Numbered from the stretch's first letter, positions 1 through 7,481 are shown. The stretch: DNA of 13,876 nt from a bacterium (GCA_027296045.1 JAPUJS010000232.1:1-13876), one strand, 5' to 3'. Made by a program: numbers and translations. Notes: generated from the sequence alone by a model not told the origin.

Positions 1-1050
1 CACGAAGGCGTCCTGGACTATGCCGAACGCCTGACGGGCCTTCATGCAGATCCAATTACAAGTGTGATATTCACCTGCACCGGGACGGAAGCAAACGAAG
101 TGGCCCTGAGTATGGCCCGGATCGCAACCGGTGGCCGCGGCATCATTTGCTCCGACGCTGCCTACCACGGCAACAGCGCCGAAGTTGCTAAACTCAACCG
201 AGTCAAACAGACAGGGGAAGAGATAAACGCGGAGATTCGCTCGATCCCTTACCCACAGCGTTATCGTCCGCTGCGAGACGGCGTGTCTTCATCCGAACTC
301 ACGGAGTTGTATCTTGCAGAAGTGCGGGCAGCCATCGATGGGTTCGAAGCCAGTGGCATTCCGCTGGCCGGTATGCTGGTCTGTCCGATTCTCGCCAATG
401 AGGGCTTGCCGGACATCCCGGATGGTTTTATGGCCCGAGCGGCCAAAATGATTCGCGAGGCAGGTGGTTTGTTCATTGCCGACGAGGTACAGGCCGGGTT
501 TTGCCGAACCGGCAGGTGGTGGGGATACGAGCTGAAGGACTTCGTTCCAGACATCGTCACGATGGGCAAGCCAATGGGCAACGGTTTACCGCTGTCCGGC
601 GTTGTTGCCGCAACAGAACTCATAGACGCTTTCCGCCAGGGGAGGCGCTATTTCAATACCTTTTCGTCCAGTCCACTTCAGGCGGCGGTCGGTATGGCAG
701 TACTCGACGTGATCGAAACCGAAAACTTGCAACATAATGTCGCCCAGGTTGGCACGTACCTTCGCGGTGAACTGGCCAGGCTCCAGGATCGCTGCCCCCC
801 GATGGCCGACATCCGCGGGCACGGTCTATACATCGGGTTGGAGTGGGTCAGCGATCGGGATGCCAAAACCCCCGACCGGGAAAACGCGGCGGTCTACGTC
901 AATCGCCTCAAGGACAAAGGCTTCCTCATCGGCCAGGCCGGGGCCCTGGGCAATGTGCTCAAAATTCGCCCCCCGCTGGTGTTTCAGCAGGAACATGCCG
1001 ATCTGTTTTTGACCGCATTCGAAGAAACGATGTGTGAGATCCATGGATAA
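1..1050 (+). CDS. Class-III PLP enzyme, phospho-lyase-like (5' truncated by window edge)
   Basis: The open frame runs in from base 1 (HEGVLDYAERLTGLHAD...) and stops at TAA 1048-1050, leaving 349 codons. The family is usually about 430-450 residues, so roughly the first 80-100 are outside the window. The GTG at 64 is internal. Visible motifs are TGTEANEVAL (phosphate-binding region), IADEVQAGF with the PLP-ring Asp at 481-483, and DIVTMGKPMGNG with the Schiff-base Lys at 568-570. The second half (DIVTMGKPMGNG, YFNT, AVGMAVLDVIE, DIRGHGLYIG, NVLKIRPPL) closely matches my memory of the AGXT2L1/AGXT2L2 branch. That branch performs phospho-elimination on O-phosphoethanolamine or 5-phosphohydroxylysine, and does not transaminate. 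It overlaps the next gene, a small-molecule kinase, which fits that branch. The class-III fold is certain; the substrate and elimination chemistry are inferred. An omega-amino-acid transaminase is the alternative. Confidence 0.9.
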   Translation, partial: HEGVLDYAERLTGLHADPITSVIFTCTGTEANEVALSMARIATGGRGIICSDAAYHGNSAEVAKLNRVKQTGEEINAEIRSIPYPQRYRPLRDGVSSSELTELYLAEVRAAIDGFEASGIPLAGMLVCPILANEGLPDIPDGFMARAAKMIREAGGLFIADEVQAGFCRTGRWWGYELKDFVPDIVTMGKPMGNGLPLSGVVAATELIDAFRQGRRYFNTFSSSPLQAAVGMAVLDVIETENLQHNVAQVGTYLRGELARLQDRCPPMADIRGHGLYIGLEWVSDRDAKTPDRENAAVYVNRLKDKGFLIGQAGALGNVLKIRPPLVFQQEHADLFLTAFEETMCEIHG

Positions 1051-2044
1051 ACCGATGGCAAAACTGGACGCCGACACCCTTCTGGCAGTCGCCAAACGGG
1101 CATTGGAGGAGTGGGATTTCCAAGTCTCGCAGATCGAACATATTGCGACATCCGAGAACACCGTATTTCGCGTCGACACAGAGACAGGCGAAACCTGTGC
1201 TCTTCGCATCCACCGCCCTGGCTATCACACTCTCGCGGAACTCAATGCCGAACTACAATGGACGGCCGCTCTGAATCAAGCGGGTGTTGGCGTGCCAAAA
1301 CCACAGATGACTCGAGACAGTCGTGGTTACGCAACCATCCCTGTGCCCGGATCAACCGAGACCCGACACGTTGGCATTGTCGACTGGATCGACGGTGTGC
1401 CACTTGCGAGCGTGATGAAAGAAACATCGGACGAAAGCGCTCTGTTACAGTATTTCGACCAGCTCGGACGGATCGCCGCCAGGATGCACAACCAGGCAGT
1501 CAACTGGCAAATCCCGATCGGTTTCCAACGACACGCCTTCGACGCGGACGGATTGATGGGCGACGCCCCCTTCTGGGGCCCGTTCTGGGATCTACCGGAA
1601 CTGACAAATGCCGAACGCCAGCTCATCCTCAAAGCCCGGGCCGCAATCCATCGCACCTTATCTGAATATGGCAAACAACAAGGGACCTACAGCTTGATCC
1701 ACGCGGACCTCCATCCCTACAATTTGCTTGTAAATAGCACCCGGTTGTATGCGATCGACTTTGATGACTCCGGTTTTGGCTGGCATCAGTATGAACTGGC
1801 AGTCTCCCTCTTCCACTGTCGCGACAGCGCCCATTTCGAAGCATTCCGAGACGCACTCCTGTCCGGCTACCGATCCGAACGCGCCTTCGAAGATGCGGCG
1901 GTCGAGTTACTCCCCATGTTTCTGCTCATTCGCGCCCTGGCTCTACTCGGCTGGACTCATGAGCGACCGGAGATGAACAGGGGCGAACGACTGAAAGGCT
2001 TGATCGCATCGGCTTGTGCGCAGGCAGAGGATTTGCTCAAGTAG
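1043..2044 (+). CDS. APH/choline-kinase-fold phosphotransferase, probable small-molecule kinase
   Basis: This is an APH-superfamily kinase of 333 residues from ATG 1043. A GTG at 1034 and an ATG at 1055 are also in frame. ATG 1043 is preferred because it sits inside the stop region of the upstream gene (8-nt overlap) and is followed by DKPMAKLDADTLL; there is no strong Shine-Dalgarno for any of them. Catalytic-loop motif HADLHPYN lies near residues 220-227 (Asp222 the likely base, Asn227 a metal ligand) and the DFD metal motif near 239-241. The N-lobe has the expected SENTVFRV and CALRIHRPG strands, the latter with an Arg-rich end where a Lys is often found. The overlap with a phospho-lyase-like gene suggests it phosphorylates a hydroxylated amine or amino acid (hydroxylysine- or ethanolamine-kinase role). 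That substrate is inference. Aminoglycoside resistance is unlikely from context. A terminator follows 21 nt after the stop. Confidence 0.85.
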   Translation: MDKPMAKLDADTLLAVAKRALEEWDFQVSQIEHIATSENTVFRVDTETGETCALRIHRPGYHTLAELNAELQWTAALNQAGVGVPKPQMTRDSRGYATIPVPGSTETRHVGIVDWIDGVPLASVMKETSDESALLQYFDQLGRIAARMHNQAVNWQIPIGFQRHAFDADGLMGDAPFWGPFWDLPELTNAERQLILKARAAIHRTLSEYGKQQGTYSLIHADLHPYNLLVNSTRLYAIDFDDSGFGWHQYELAVSLFHCRDSAHFEAFRDALLSGYRSERAFEDAAVELLPMFLLIRALALLGWTHERPEMNRGERLKGLIASACAQAEDLLK

Positions 2045-2064
2045 CGGTGCAGTATCCGAGCCAG

Positions 2065-2103
2065 AAAAAGAGCCCGATTGCGATATGATCGGGCTCTTTT
2101 TTT
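2065..2103 (+). terminator. Rho-independent terminator after the kinase gene
   Basis: An AGAGCCCGAT / ATCGGGCTCT stem (10 bp, loop 2079-2087) is preceded by five A and followed by a T tract to 2103. It lies 21 nt after the kinase stop. The flanking A and T runs mean it could also act on the minus strand. Confidence 0.9.
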
Positions 2104-2164
2104 GGCGCTTCTGGCCAGGTTCCCATTCGGGAAAAGAAATGCTCTCTTCTTTCTTACGGGTTCA

Positions 2165-2219
2165 CCAAACCGTCGCCATAAATAACTAATTTTCCACGCG
2201 TAGGGAAAATTTGGTTTGG
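2165..2219. repeat. Nested inverted repeat in the convergent intergenic region
   Basis: An inner dyad AATTTTCC (2188-2195) / GGAAAATT (2204-2211) is bracketed by an outer dyad CCAAAC (2165-2170) / GTTTGG (2214-2219). No T tract follows on either strand, so it is not a simple terminator. A smaller hairpin TTCCC-attc-GGGAA lies just upstream, near 2121-2134. The rest of 2045-2290 holds only the two terminators; I see no gene. Confidence 0.45.
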
Positions 2220-2236
2220 AACAGTGGAAATAGGAT

Positions 2237-2272
2237 AAAAAAATCGCCCAGAAAAACTTCTGAGCGATTTTT
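2237..2272 (-). terminator. Terminator of the pfkB-ptsHI-metK unit
   Basis: The arms are 2239-2253 and 2258-2272 (AAAAATCGC.CAGAA / TTCTG.GCGATTTTT), 15 bp with one mismatch and a 4-nt loop. On the minus strand the stem is followed by a run of T (complement of 2237-2243). It sits 18 nt beyond the metK stop and faces the plus-strand terminator. Confidence 0.9.
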
Positions 2273-2290
2273 GATGCCATCTGCGTCCTC

Positions 2291-3454
2291 TCAAGCCCCT
2301 AATTTCTTTGCTGCCCGTTGCAAAGCAGCCGCTTTATTCGTCTGCTCCCACGAAAACTCCTTCCGCCCAAAGTGCCCATAGGCGGCAGTGGGTTGATAAA
2401 TGGGTCGTTGCAACTTCAGTGACTTGATAATCCCGGTGGGTGTCAGATCAAAATGCTGGCCGATCAACTCGGCAATATCGGATTCCGAAACCGTGCCCGT
2501 GCCAAACGTATCCACCGCAATCGACACCGGCTTGGCCACGCCAATCGCATAGGCCAGTTGTACTTCGCACCGGCTGGCCAAACCCGCCTTCACCACATTT
2601 TTTGCCACATAACGTGCCGCATAATGGGCACTGCGGTCCACCTTGCTCGGATCTTTGCCCGAAAAAGCGCCCCCACCGTGCCGGCCCATTCCACCGTAGG
2701 TATCCACAATAATCTTACGCCCCGTCAGTCCCGCGTCTCCATACGGCCCCCCGACCACAAACCGGCCGGTGGGATTGATATGGTAAATCGTATCCTTATC
2801 CAGATACCGCTTGGGAATCACCTTTTGAATCACCTGCTTGATGATATCGTTCGTAATCCGGCTGTGGCTGACCCGCTCGTCGTGCTGGGTGGAAACCACC
2901 ACCGTGTGTACCCGCACGGGTTTATCGTCCTCATACTCGACCGTCACCTGAGACTTGCTGTCGGGACGCACATAAGGCAGCTTCTTTGTTTTTCGAAGCC
3001 GAGAGAGACGGTACACCAGCTTGTGCGCCAGCATAATCGGCATTGGCATTAACTCCGGTGTCTCCTTGCAGGCATAGCCAAACATCATCCCCTGATCCCC
3101 GGCACCCATCGCCTCGTGAAGACCTTCTCCTGCGGTTACACCCTGTGAAATATCGGGAGATTGCTTGTCCAGTGCAATCATCACGCCGCACGACCGATAA
3201 TCAAATCCCATTTTCGAATCGGTATACCCGATTTTCCGGATGGTATCTCGCACCAGGGTCTGAAAATCGACCGTTGCCTTGCTGGTCACCTCTCCTGCCA
3301 CCACCACCATTCCGGTGGTCACCAGCGTTTCACAGGCCACACGGGATTGGGGATCCTGTGCCAGCATAGCATCCAGAACGGCATCAGAAATCTGGTCTGA
3401 AATTTTATCTGGATGGCCTTCAGAAACCGATTCGGAAGTAAAAAGTCGACGCAT
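2291..3454 (-). CDS. metK: S-adenosylmethionine synthase
   Basis: This cytoplasmic enzyme makes SAM from methionine and ATP, releasing phosphate and pyrophosphate. The 387 residues match the usual length. Visible signatures are FTSESVSEGHPDK with His14 at the N-terminus, GAGDQGMMFGYA (117-128), and GGGAFSGKDPSKVDRS (260-275), the two classical MetK motifs with the P-loop-like Gly-rich segment. ATG at 3454 is preceded by GAGGGGG at a spacing of about 5. No SAM-riboswitch-like leader is visible: only 36 nt separate the start from a small ORF that itself follows ptsI, so metK is probably read from the upstream PTS unit. Its stop is followed by a strong terminator. Function is certain. Confidence 0.98.
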   Translation of the reverse strand: MRRLFTSESVSEGHPDKISDQISDAVLDAMLAQDPQSRVACETLVTTGMVVVAGEVTSKATVDFQTLVRDTIRKIGYTDSKMGFDYRSCGVMIALDKQSPDISQGVTAGEGLHEAMGAGDQGMMFGYACKETPELMPMPIMLAHKLVYRLSRLRKTKKLPYVRPDSKSQVTVEYEDDKPVRVHTVVVSTQHDERVSHSRITNDIIKQVIQKVIPKRYLDKDTIYHINPTGRFVVGGPYGDAGLTGRKIIVDTYGGMGRHGGGAFSGKDPSKVDRSAHYAARYVAKNVVKAGLASRCEVQLAYAIGVAKPVSIAVDTFGTGTVSESDIAELIGQHFDLTPTGIIKSLKLQRPIYQPTAAYGHFGRKEFSWEQTNKAAALQRAAKKLGA

Positions 3455-3490
3455 ATATCCCCCTCAAAACAGGAATGAGACCGATCTTAT

Positions 3491-3610
3491 TTAAAACAAA
3501 CGAAGTTCGGAAGAATTGCCCACATTCAGCCGTCGGACGCTTTCTTCGACAATTGCATTTGGTACCAACACCGGAATCAGCGCCCATCCATCCGACGCCT
3601 GCACCGCCAT
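3491..3610 (-). CDS. Small ORF of 39 codons between ptsI and metK, unknown function
   Basis: ATG (minus strand, 3608-3610) lies 3 nt after the ptsI TAG and ends at TAA 3491-3493. The reading begins MAVQASDGWALIPVLV, continues through PNAIVEESVRRLN and ends SSELRLF. It fills most of the 159-nt ptsI-metK gap. The sequence ahead of ATG (AAGGAGAGGAATAGGAA) supplies a good Shine-Dalgarno, although it also overlaps the ptsI 3' end. The first half uses GC-ending codons like its neighbours. There is no signal peptide or clear membrane helix; the short hydrophobic run ALIPVLVP is too short to span a membrane. I do not recognise a family. It may be a small protein, a translational-coupling leader for metK, or a chance frame. 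Confidence 0.45.
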   Translation of the reverse strand: MAVQASDGWALIPVLVPNAIVEESVRRLNVGNSSELRLF

Positions 3611-3613
3611 TTC

Positions 3614-5383
3614 CTATTCCTCTCCTTCCAACACCACCACCTCCGGGATCTGCCCCCCCAGGTCGCCAGGCAACATCTGGGCCAAATACCGACGAATCTC
3701 GTCCCGCGTCCTGAGCTCCAGTACAGTTCGCGCAAGTTCTTGTGCGAACTCAAATGTCAAGGATCGAATTGCCTGCTTGACCCCGGGCAACAGGCGCGGG
3801 CTCATACTCAAACTATCCACCCCCATTCCCATCAACAAAATACTCAAACAGGGATCGCCTGCCATTTCGCCACAAACCGTCACTGGAACCCCATAATTAA
3901 AGCCCACATCCGTCACCTGCTGAATCAAACGCAACACAGCCGGCTGAAGCGGATCGTAGAGATAGGCCACTTTCTCATTTCCGCGATCTACGGCAAGCGT
4001 ATACTGAATTAAGTCGTTGGTCCCAATACTGAAAAAGTCGGCCTCCTCGGCAAGCTGATCGGCAATCAGAGCCGCAGAAGGAACCTCAATCATCACCCCA
4101 ACTTTAAAGTCCGGATCCACCGGGACCCCCTCGGAACGGAGGTCCTTTTCCACCTTGACAAGTAGATCTTTGGCCTCTAAAAACTCTTCCATACTGGAAA
4201 TCAGGGGGAACATCACCCGTACCTGGCCTTCGACACTGGCACGCAGGATGGCCCGCAACTGTGTTTCAAACAGCGGTTTATTGGCCAGAGAAAGTCGAAT
4301 CGCCCGCCAGCCCAAAAAAGGATTTGCCTCGGGCTTTACCGACAACACATGGGACAACTTATCCCCACCCAAATCCAGGGTGCGCACCACCAGAGGATGT
4401 GGGGATAGTTGCCCTGCCAGCCGGGCATAAATCTCGGCCTGTTCCTCCTCGCTCGGAAGATGATCGCTTCCCAGATAGAGAAACTCCGTACGATACAAAC
4501 CCACCCCTTCTGCACCATAGGCCTGAATCGCTTCGATTTCCTGGGGCAATTCAATATTGCCGTGAAGCTGAACCCGATATCCATCCGCCGTCTCGGCAGG
4601 CAAATCCCGGAAAGAGGCCCATTCGACCTGACGATCCCGAAATTGTTTCACCTCCGCCCGATATCGCTCCAACGTCTCCCTATCCGGGTTGAGGAACACC
4701 CGGCCCCGGCCCCCATCCACAATCGCCAGATCGCCCGGCTCGGCGTGGGCCATCAGCGTTTCGGTCGCCACCACGGCAGGAATGCCCAAACTGCGGGTCA
4801 AAATAGAAGTATGAGAGGTCGGTCCCCCCACTTCGGTCGCCACACCCAGCACAAAGTCGGTTGGCAAATGAGCGGCCTCGGAAGGGGTTAGATCGTGCGC
4901 TACCACAATCGCTTCGTGGTTCAAATGCTCCAAAGACACCATTTCCTGCCCGCACAGACGGGCCAGTACTCGCTTCCCAATATTGACCAGATCGGACCGA
5001 CGATCCCTGAAAAAATCGTCCTGAATCGCGTCGAAGTCTTTCCGCAGTTTCTGAAAAGCCTGCCAGAAGGCATAATCGGCATTAAAGCGTTTGGTTTCAA
5101 TCAACTCAACGGTCGCATCTTTCAGCGCCACATCTTGCAGCATCAACAGGTGGGTATCGAAAATCTGGGCGTGTTCCGTTCCCAGTCTTTCTTCTACATG
5201 ACTTCGGGTTTCCTGTATATCTTCTGCCACATCGGAAAGCGCCTGTTGAAACCGCTCCACTTCCGACGGCACACCCGCATCTGGAATGAGCTGATAGTCC
5301 ACCCAGAAATCTTCCGGATCGTGCAGGAAAATTGGACCAATAGCAACCCCTGGAGTCGCCTGTATGCCTTTGAATATTTTCAT
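3614..5383 (-). CDS. ptsI: Phosphoenolpyruvate-protein phosphotransferase (PTS enzyme I)
   Basis: Enzyme I takes phosphate from PEP onto a histidine and passes it to HPr. From ATG 5383 it is 589 residues, normal for the family. The N-terminal HPr-binding region carries GGPTSHTSILTRSLGIPAV with phosphohistidine at about residue 191. The C-terminal PEP-binding barrel shows GVGLYRTEFLYL (about 294-305), VRTLDLGGDK (334-343), VMIEVPSAA (430-438), FSIGTNDLIQYT (451-462) and the catalytic Cys in VTVCGEMAGDP (about 504). A TTG directly upstream of the ATG is also in frame. ATG is preferred because it overlaps the ptsH stop as TGATG, a translational-coupling arrangement, and its own Shine-Dalgarno is weak. 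No EII permease component lies in the window. Confidence 0.97.
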   Translation of the reverse strand: MKIFKGIQATPGVAIGPIFLHDPEDFWVDYQLIPDAGVPSEVERFQQALSDVAEDIQETRSHVEERLGTEHAQIFDTHLLMLQDVALKDATVELIETKRFNADYAFWQAFQKLRKDFDAIQDDFFRDRRSDLVNIGKRVLARLCGQEMVSLEHLNHEAIVVAHDLTPSEAAHLPTDFVLGVATEVGGPTSHTSILTRSLGIPAVVATETLMAHAEPGDLAIVDGGRGRVFLNPDRETLERYRAEVKQFRDRQVEWASFRDLPAETADGYRVQLHGNIELPQEIEAIQAYGAEGVGLYRTEFLYLGSDHLPSEEEQAEIYARLAGQLSPHPLVVRTLDLGGDKLSHVLSVKPEANPFLGWRAIRLSLANKPLFETQLRAILRASVEGQVRVMFPLISSMEEFLEAKDLLVKVEKDLRSEGVPVDPDFKVGVMIEVPSAALIADQLAEEADFFSIGTNDLIQYTLAVDRGNEKVAYLYDPLQPAVLRLIQQVTDVGFNYGVPVTVCGEMAGDPCLSILLMGMGVDSLSMSPRLLPGVKQAIRSLTFEFAQELARTVLELRTRDEIRRYLAQMLPGDLGGQIPEVVVLEGEE

Positions 5384-5643
5384 CAATCAAACTTACTTTC
5401 GATGGTCTCGACCATTTTCTGGAGCGCTTCGACTTCGTCGTCCCCGACTGCCCGAACCGTAATTTGGGCCCCGTATTCTGCCGCCAGCATCATCACCCCC
5501 ATAATGCTCTTCCCATTCACTTCCAATCCCTGTTTGACAAATGTGATCTCCGAAGCAAATTTTGCAGCAGCCTGTACCAAAAGAGCAGAGGGCCGTGCAT
5601 GAATGCCCAATTTACTCTTCACTGTCGTCACTTTTTCAACCAT
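5383..5643 (-). CDS. ptsH: Phosphocarrier protein HPr
   Basis: HPr is the small phosphocarrier between enzyme I and sugar-specific EIIA, or regulatory targets. Starting at ATG 5643 gives 86 residues and puts the active histidine exactly at position 15 (KLGIHARPS) and the regulatory serine exactly at 46 (NGKSIMGVMML), which supports this start. A GTG at 5664 would add seven residues and has no Shine-Dalgarno. The Ser46 context SIMGVM resembles HPr proteins phosphorylated by HPr kinase/phosphorylase, so an hprK elsewhere in the genome is expected. The stop overlaps the ptsI start by one base. The gene is 48 nt downstream of the PfkB-family kinase. Confidence 0.96.
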   Translation of the reverse strand: MVEKVTTVKSKLGIHARPSALLVQAAAKFASEITFVKQGLEVNGKSIMGVMMLAAEYGAQITVRAVGDDEVEALQKMVETIESKFD

Positions 5644-5691
5644 AGAGACACAAATTTCCAGCACTTAAACTATAAAGAAGCGGATTTGAAG

Positions 5692-6585
5692 TCAAGTTTC
5701 AGAGATCAAATCCAGGACCTGCTGCTCACCATCTACATGCCCACACCCGCCCAAACCACAACAACTTAAAGCGGCACATCCGCTGGCAAACTGGGCACTC
5801 CTTGTCAGCGTCCACCCTTTTAAATACCCATAAATTAACCCGGCCCGAAATGCATCTCCCGCCCCGGTGGAGTCTCGGGTTGGCACCTTATAGATGGGCA
5901 CATCAAAACTGTGTCCACTTTCCCGAAAAACCGAACACCCCGCCTTGCCCTGCGTCACCACTACCGTTTCCACCCCTGCCTTGAGCAATCCAATCGCCAC
6001 ATCGGCCGGGCTGCCCAACCGGTGACGCCGGATAAACCCTGCCGAATTAATCACCACATCGCAAAGGGTCGCAAGAGGGTGTTTGGCAGACAGCTCGATC
6101 GAAAAAATCGGGATGCCGGCCTTCTGTGCCATCCGGGCGGCAACAACAGCATTTTTGCCCAGAAAGGGGTCCACCGACAACAGTCTGACACCTTCCAGAT
6201 CACCTGCTTGCAAAGGCCGACTCCGAAGGTCTGGGAAATGCCCACAAATACTCCGAGCCCCGTCCCGGTCTGACAGAATCACCGCGTGCCCGGTCCGTAC
6301 CCCCGGTGCCACATCCATACCCTGCAGATCCACCGGATAGTGCCGTATCTGCTGCCGAAAAAACGCACCGTATCGGTCTTCTCCCAACGTATTGCCCATC
6401 AAACGGACCGAAACGCCCAGGGTCCCGAGTGTCACAGCCGTATTGGCCGCCTCGCCCCCGATAAACACGCCGTCCGACAGAATTTGGGTGTGCCCGTCCG
6501 GCTCGGGATAATCGGTCACCTGCACAATCTGGTCCACACCCATCACCCCAAAACACAAAACCGAGTCCATCTTGTCTGTGGACAT
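5692..6585 (-). CDS. PfkB/ribokinase-family carbohydrate or nucleoside kinase
   Basis: This 297-residue protein is of usual length for the family. The N-terminal signature region is GGEAANTAVTLGTLG (about 43-57, the substrate-binding Gly-rich loop). The C-terminal signature DSTGAGDAFRAGLIYGYLKG (238-257) holds the anion hole and the catalytic Asp at about 244. ATG at 6585 is chosen over ATG 6591 because AGGAG ends immediately before 6591 but sits six bases from 6585. The C-terminus is Cys- and Gly-rich (GCAALSCCGLGGCGHVDG), which is unusual. It is first in the unit with ptsH and ptsI, and a terminator lies just upstream. The sequence gives no firm substrate: ribose, fructose-phosphate-like sugars or nucleosides are all possible. 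Confidence 0.88.
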   Translation of the reverse strand: MSTDKMDSVLCFGVMGVDQIVQVTDYPEPDGHTQILSDGVFIGGEAANTAVTLGTLGVSVRLMGNTLGEDRYGAFFRQQIRHYPVDLQGMDVAPGVRTGHAVILSDRDGARSICGHFPDLRSRPLQAGDLEGVRLLSVDPFLGKNAVVAARMAQKAGIPIFSIELSAKHPLATLCDVVINSAGFIRRHRLGSPADVAIGLLKAGVETVVVTQGKAGCSVFRESGHSFDVPIYKVPTRDSTGAGDAFRAGLIYGYLKGWTLTRSAQFASGCAALSCCGLGGCGHVDGEQQVLDLISET

Positions 6586-6668
6586 GGGCATCTCCTAAAA
6601 ATAATCTCCCACCCGTGCCACGACTGCGAAAGATTGGTCCAGCGGTCTTCTTCATACCTTCTGTGAAC

Positions 6669-6694
6669 AAAAAAAACCCGCCGACTCGGGGCGG
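6669..6694 (-). terminator. Terminator after the pcrB-like gene
   Basis: A CCGCC (6678-6682) / GGCGG (6690-6694) stem is followed on the minus strand by eight T (complement of 6669-6676). The stem is short but the T tract is strong. It lies 37 nt past the stop of the GGGPS-like gene and separates the recX-alaS-pcrB unit from the pfkB-ptsHI-metK unit. Confidence 0.75.
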
Positions 6695-6731
6695 AACGAA
6701 GCTACCAAACAGGCCCGATCCCCAACAGGGG

Positions 6732-7481
6732 CTACGGGTCTCTATGCACAGCCTCCGCAAAACTTCGAACCACCGAAGCGTCCCACTCTTTTTTTTCGAG
6801 CACGCTCCCGACGACCACAAAAGATGCGCCTGCCTCGACCCTTTCCCGAGCAGCCTCGGGCGTTCGGATCCCCCCACCGACAAGGATCGGCAGAGAAACA
6901 TACCCGGCCACAGCCCGCACCATTTCTTTTGGCACCATTCGCTCCGGACTACTCCCGGCATCCAGATACACACATTGCATCCCCAAATATTCGGCCGCCA
7001 GTGCGTGGGCCATCGCAATTTCGGGCTTGTGTCTGGGAATGGGTCGGGTATTGCTCACATACTCGGCCGTGGTCTGTCGCCCCGATTCCACCAGAATATA
7101 GCCTGTGGAAATCGGTTCCAGACCGTGCGCTTTCAACAAAGGCGCTGCTTTGACCTGTTGCCCGATCAAATGTTCGGCATTGCGACCGCTGATGAGCGAC
7201 AAAAATAAAATCCCGTCGGCCGCGGCCGAAATCTGACTGAAGTCGCCCGGAAAAATAATCACCGGCACATCTACCGCCCCTTTTACCTCACGGACCATCC
7301 GGTCAAAATGGGTCGAAAGCAGAAAACTGCCCCCAAAAAGCAGGGCATCGGCCCCATTTTCTGCACAAGTGACCGCCGCCCGAACCAGATCCTGTTTATC
7401 GAGTCGATCTGGATCCAGCAAAGCCAAAAACCCAGCACCCCGCTTTTCTTGCACGCCCATCAAATGGTCAAACGTGGACAA
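6732..7481 (-). CDS. Geranylgeranylglyceryl/heptaprenylglyceryl phosphate synthase family (PcrB/GGGPS-like)
   Basis: The family is a TIM-barrel prenyltransferase that attaches a polyprenyl diphosphate to sn-glycerol-1-phosphate. At 249 residues it is typical. Motifs in order: LLDPDR (21-26), FPGD (77-80), GYILVESG (127-134), YLDAGS (172-177) and the phosphate-binding VGGGIR (201-206) and VGSVLE (224-229). The start is TTG 7481: it lies 3 nt after the alaS TAG, and GGAGGG at the alaS 3' end is placed six bases before it. An ATG at 7460 would remove seven residues and lose that Shine-Dalgarno. Translation is probably coupled to alaS. Whether the product is an archaeal-type ether lipid precursor or a heptaprenyl compound cannot be read from the sequence. 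Confidence 0.9.
   Translation of the reverse strand: MSTFDHLMGVQEKRGAGFLALLDPDRLDKQDLVRAAVTCAENGADALLFGGSFLLSTHFDRMVREVKGAVDVPVIIFPGDFSQISAAADGILFLSLISGRNAEHLIGQQVKAAPLLKAHGLEPISTGYILVESGRQTTAEYVSNTRPIPRHKPEIAMAHALAAEYLGMQCVYLDAGSSPERMVPKEMVRAVAGYVSLPILVGGGIRTPEAARERVEAGASFVVVGSVLEKKEWDASVVRSFAEAVHRDP

Noticed and set aside
64..66. GTG as the start of the PLP enzyme gene
   Set aside because: The frame continues to base 1 with family-like sequence (VLDYAERLTGLHAD), so the gene is merely cut by the window edge.
3455..3613. SAM riboswitch ahead of metK
   Set aside because: The 159-nt gap follows ptsI directly and is mostly the small ORF. I see no set of helices like SAM-I, SAM-II or SAH elements.
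3475..4012. Several short plus-strand frames over the ptsI 3' end
   Set aside because: They are antisense to ptsI, which has complete motifs, and their proline/threonine-rich translation is typical shadow sequence.
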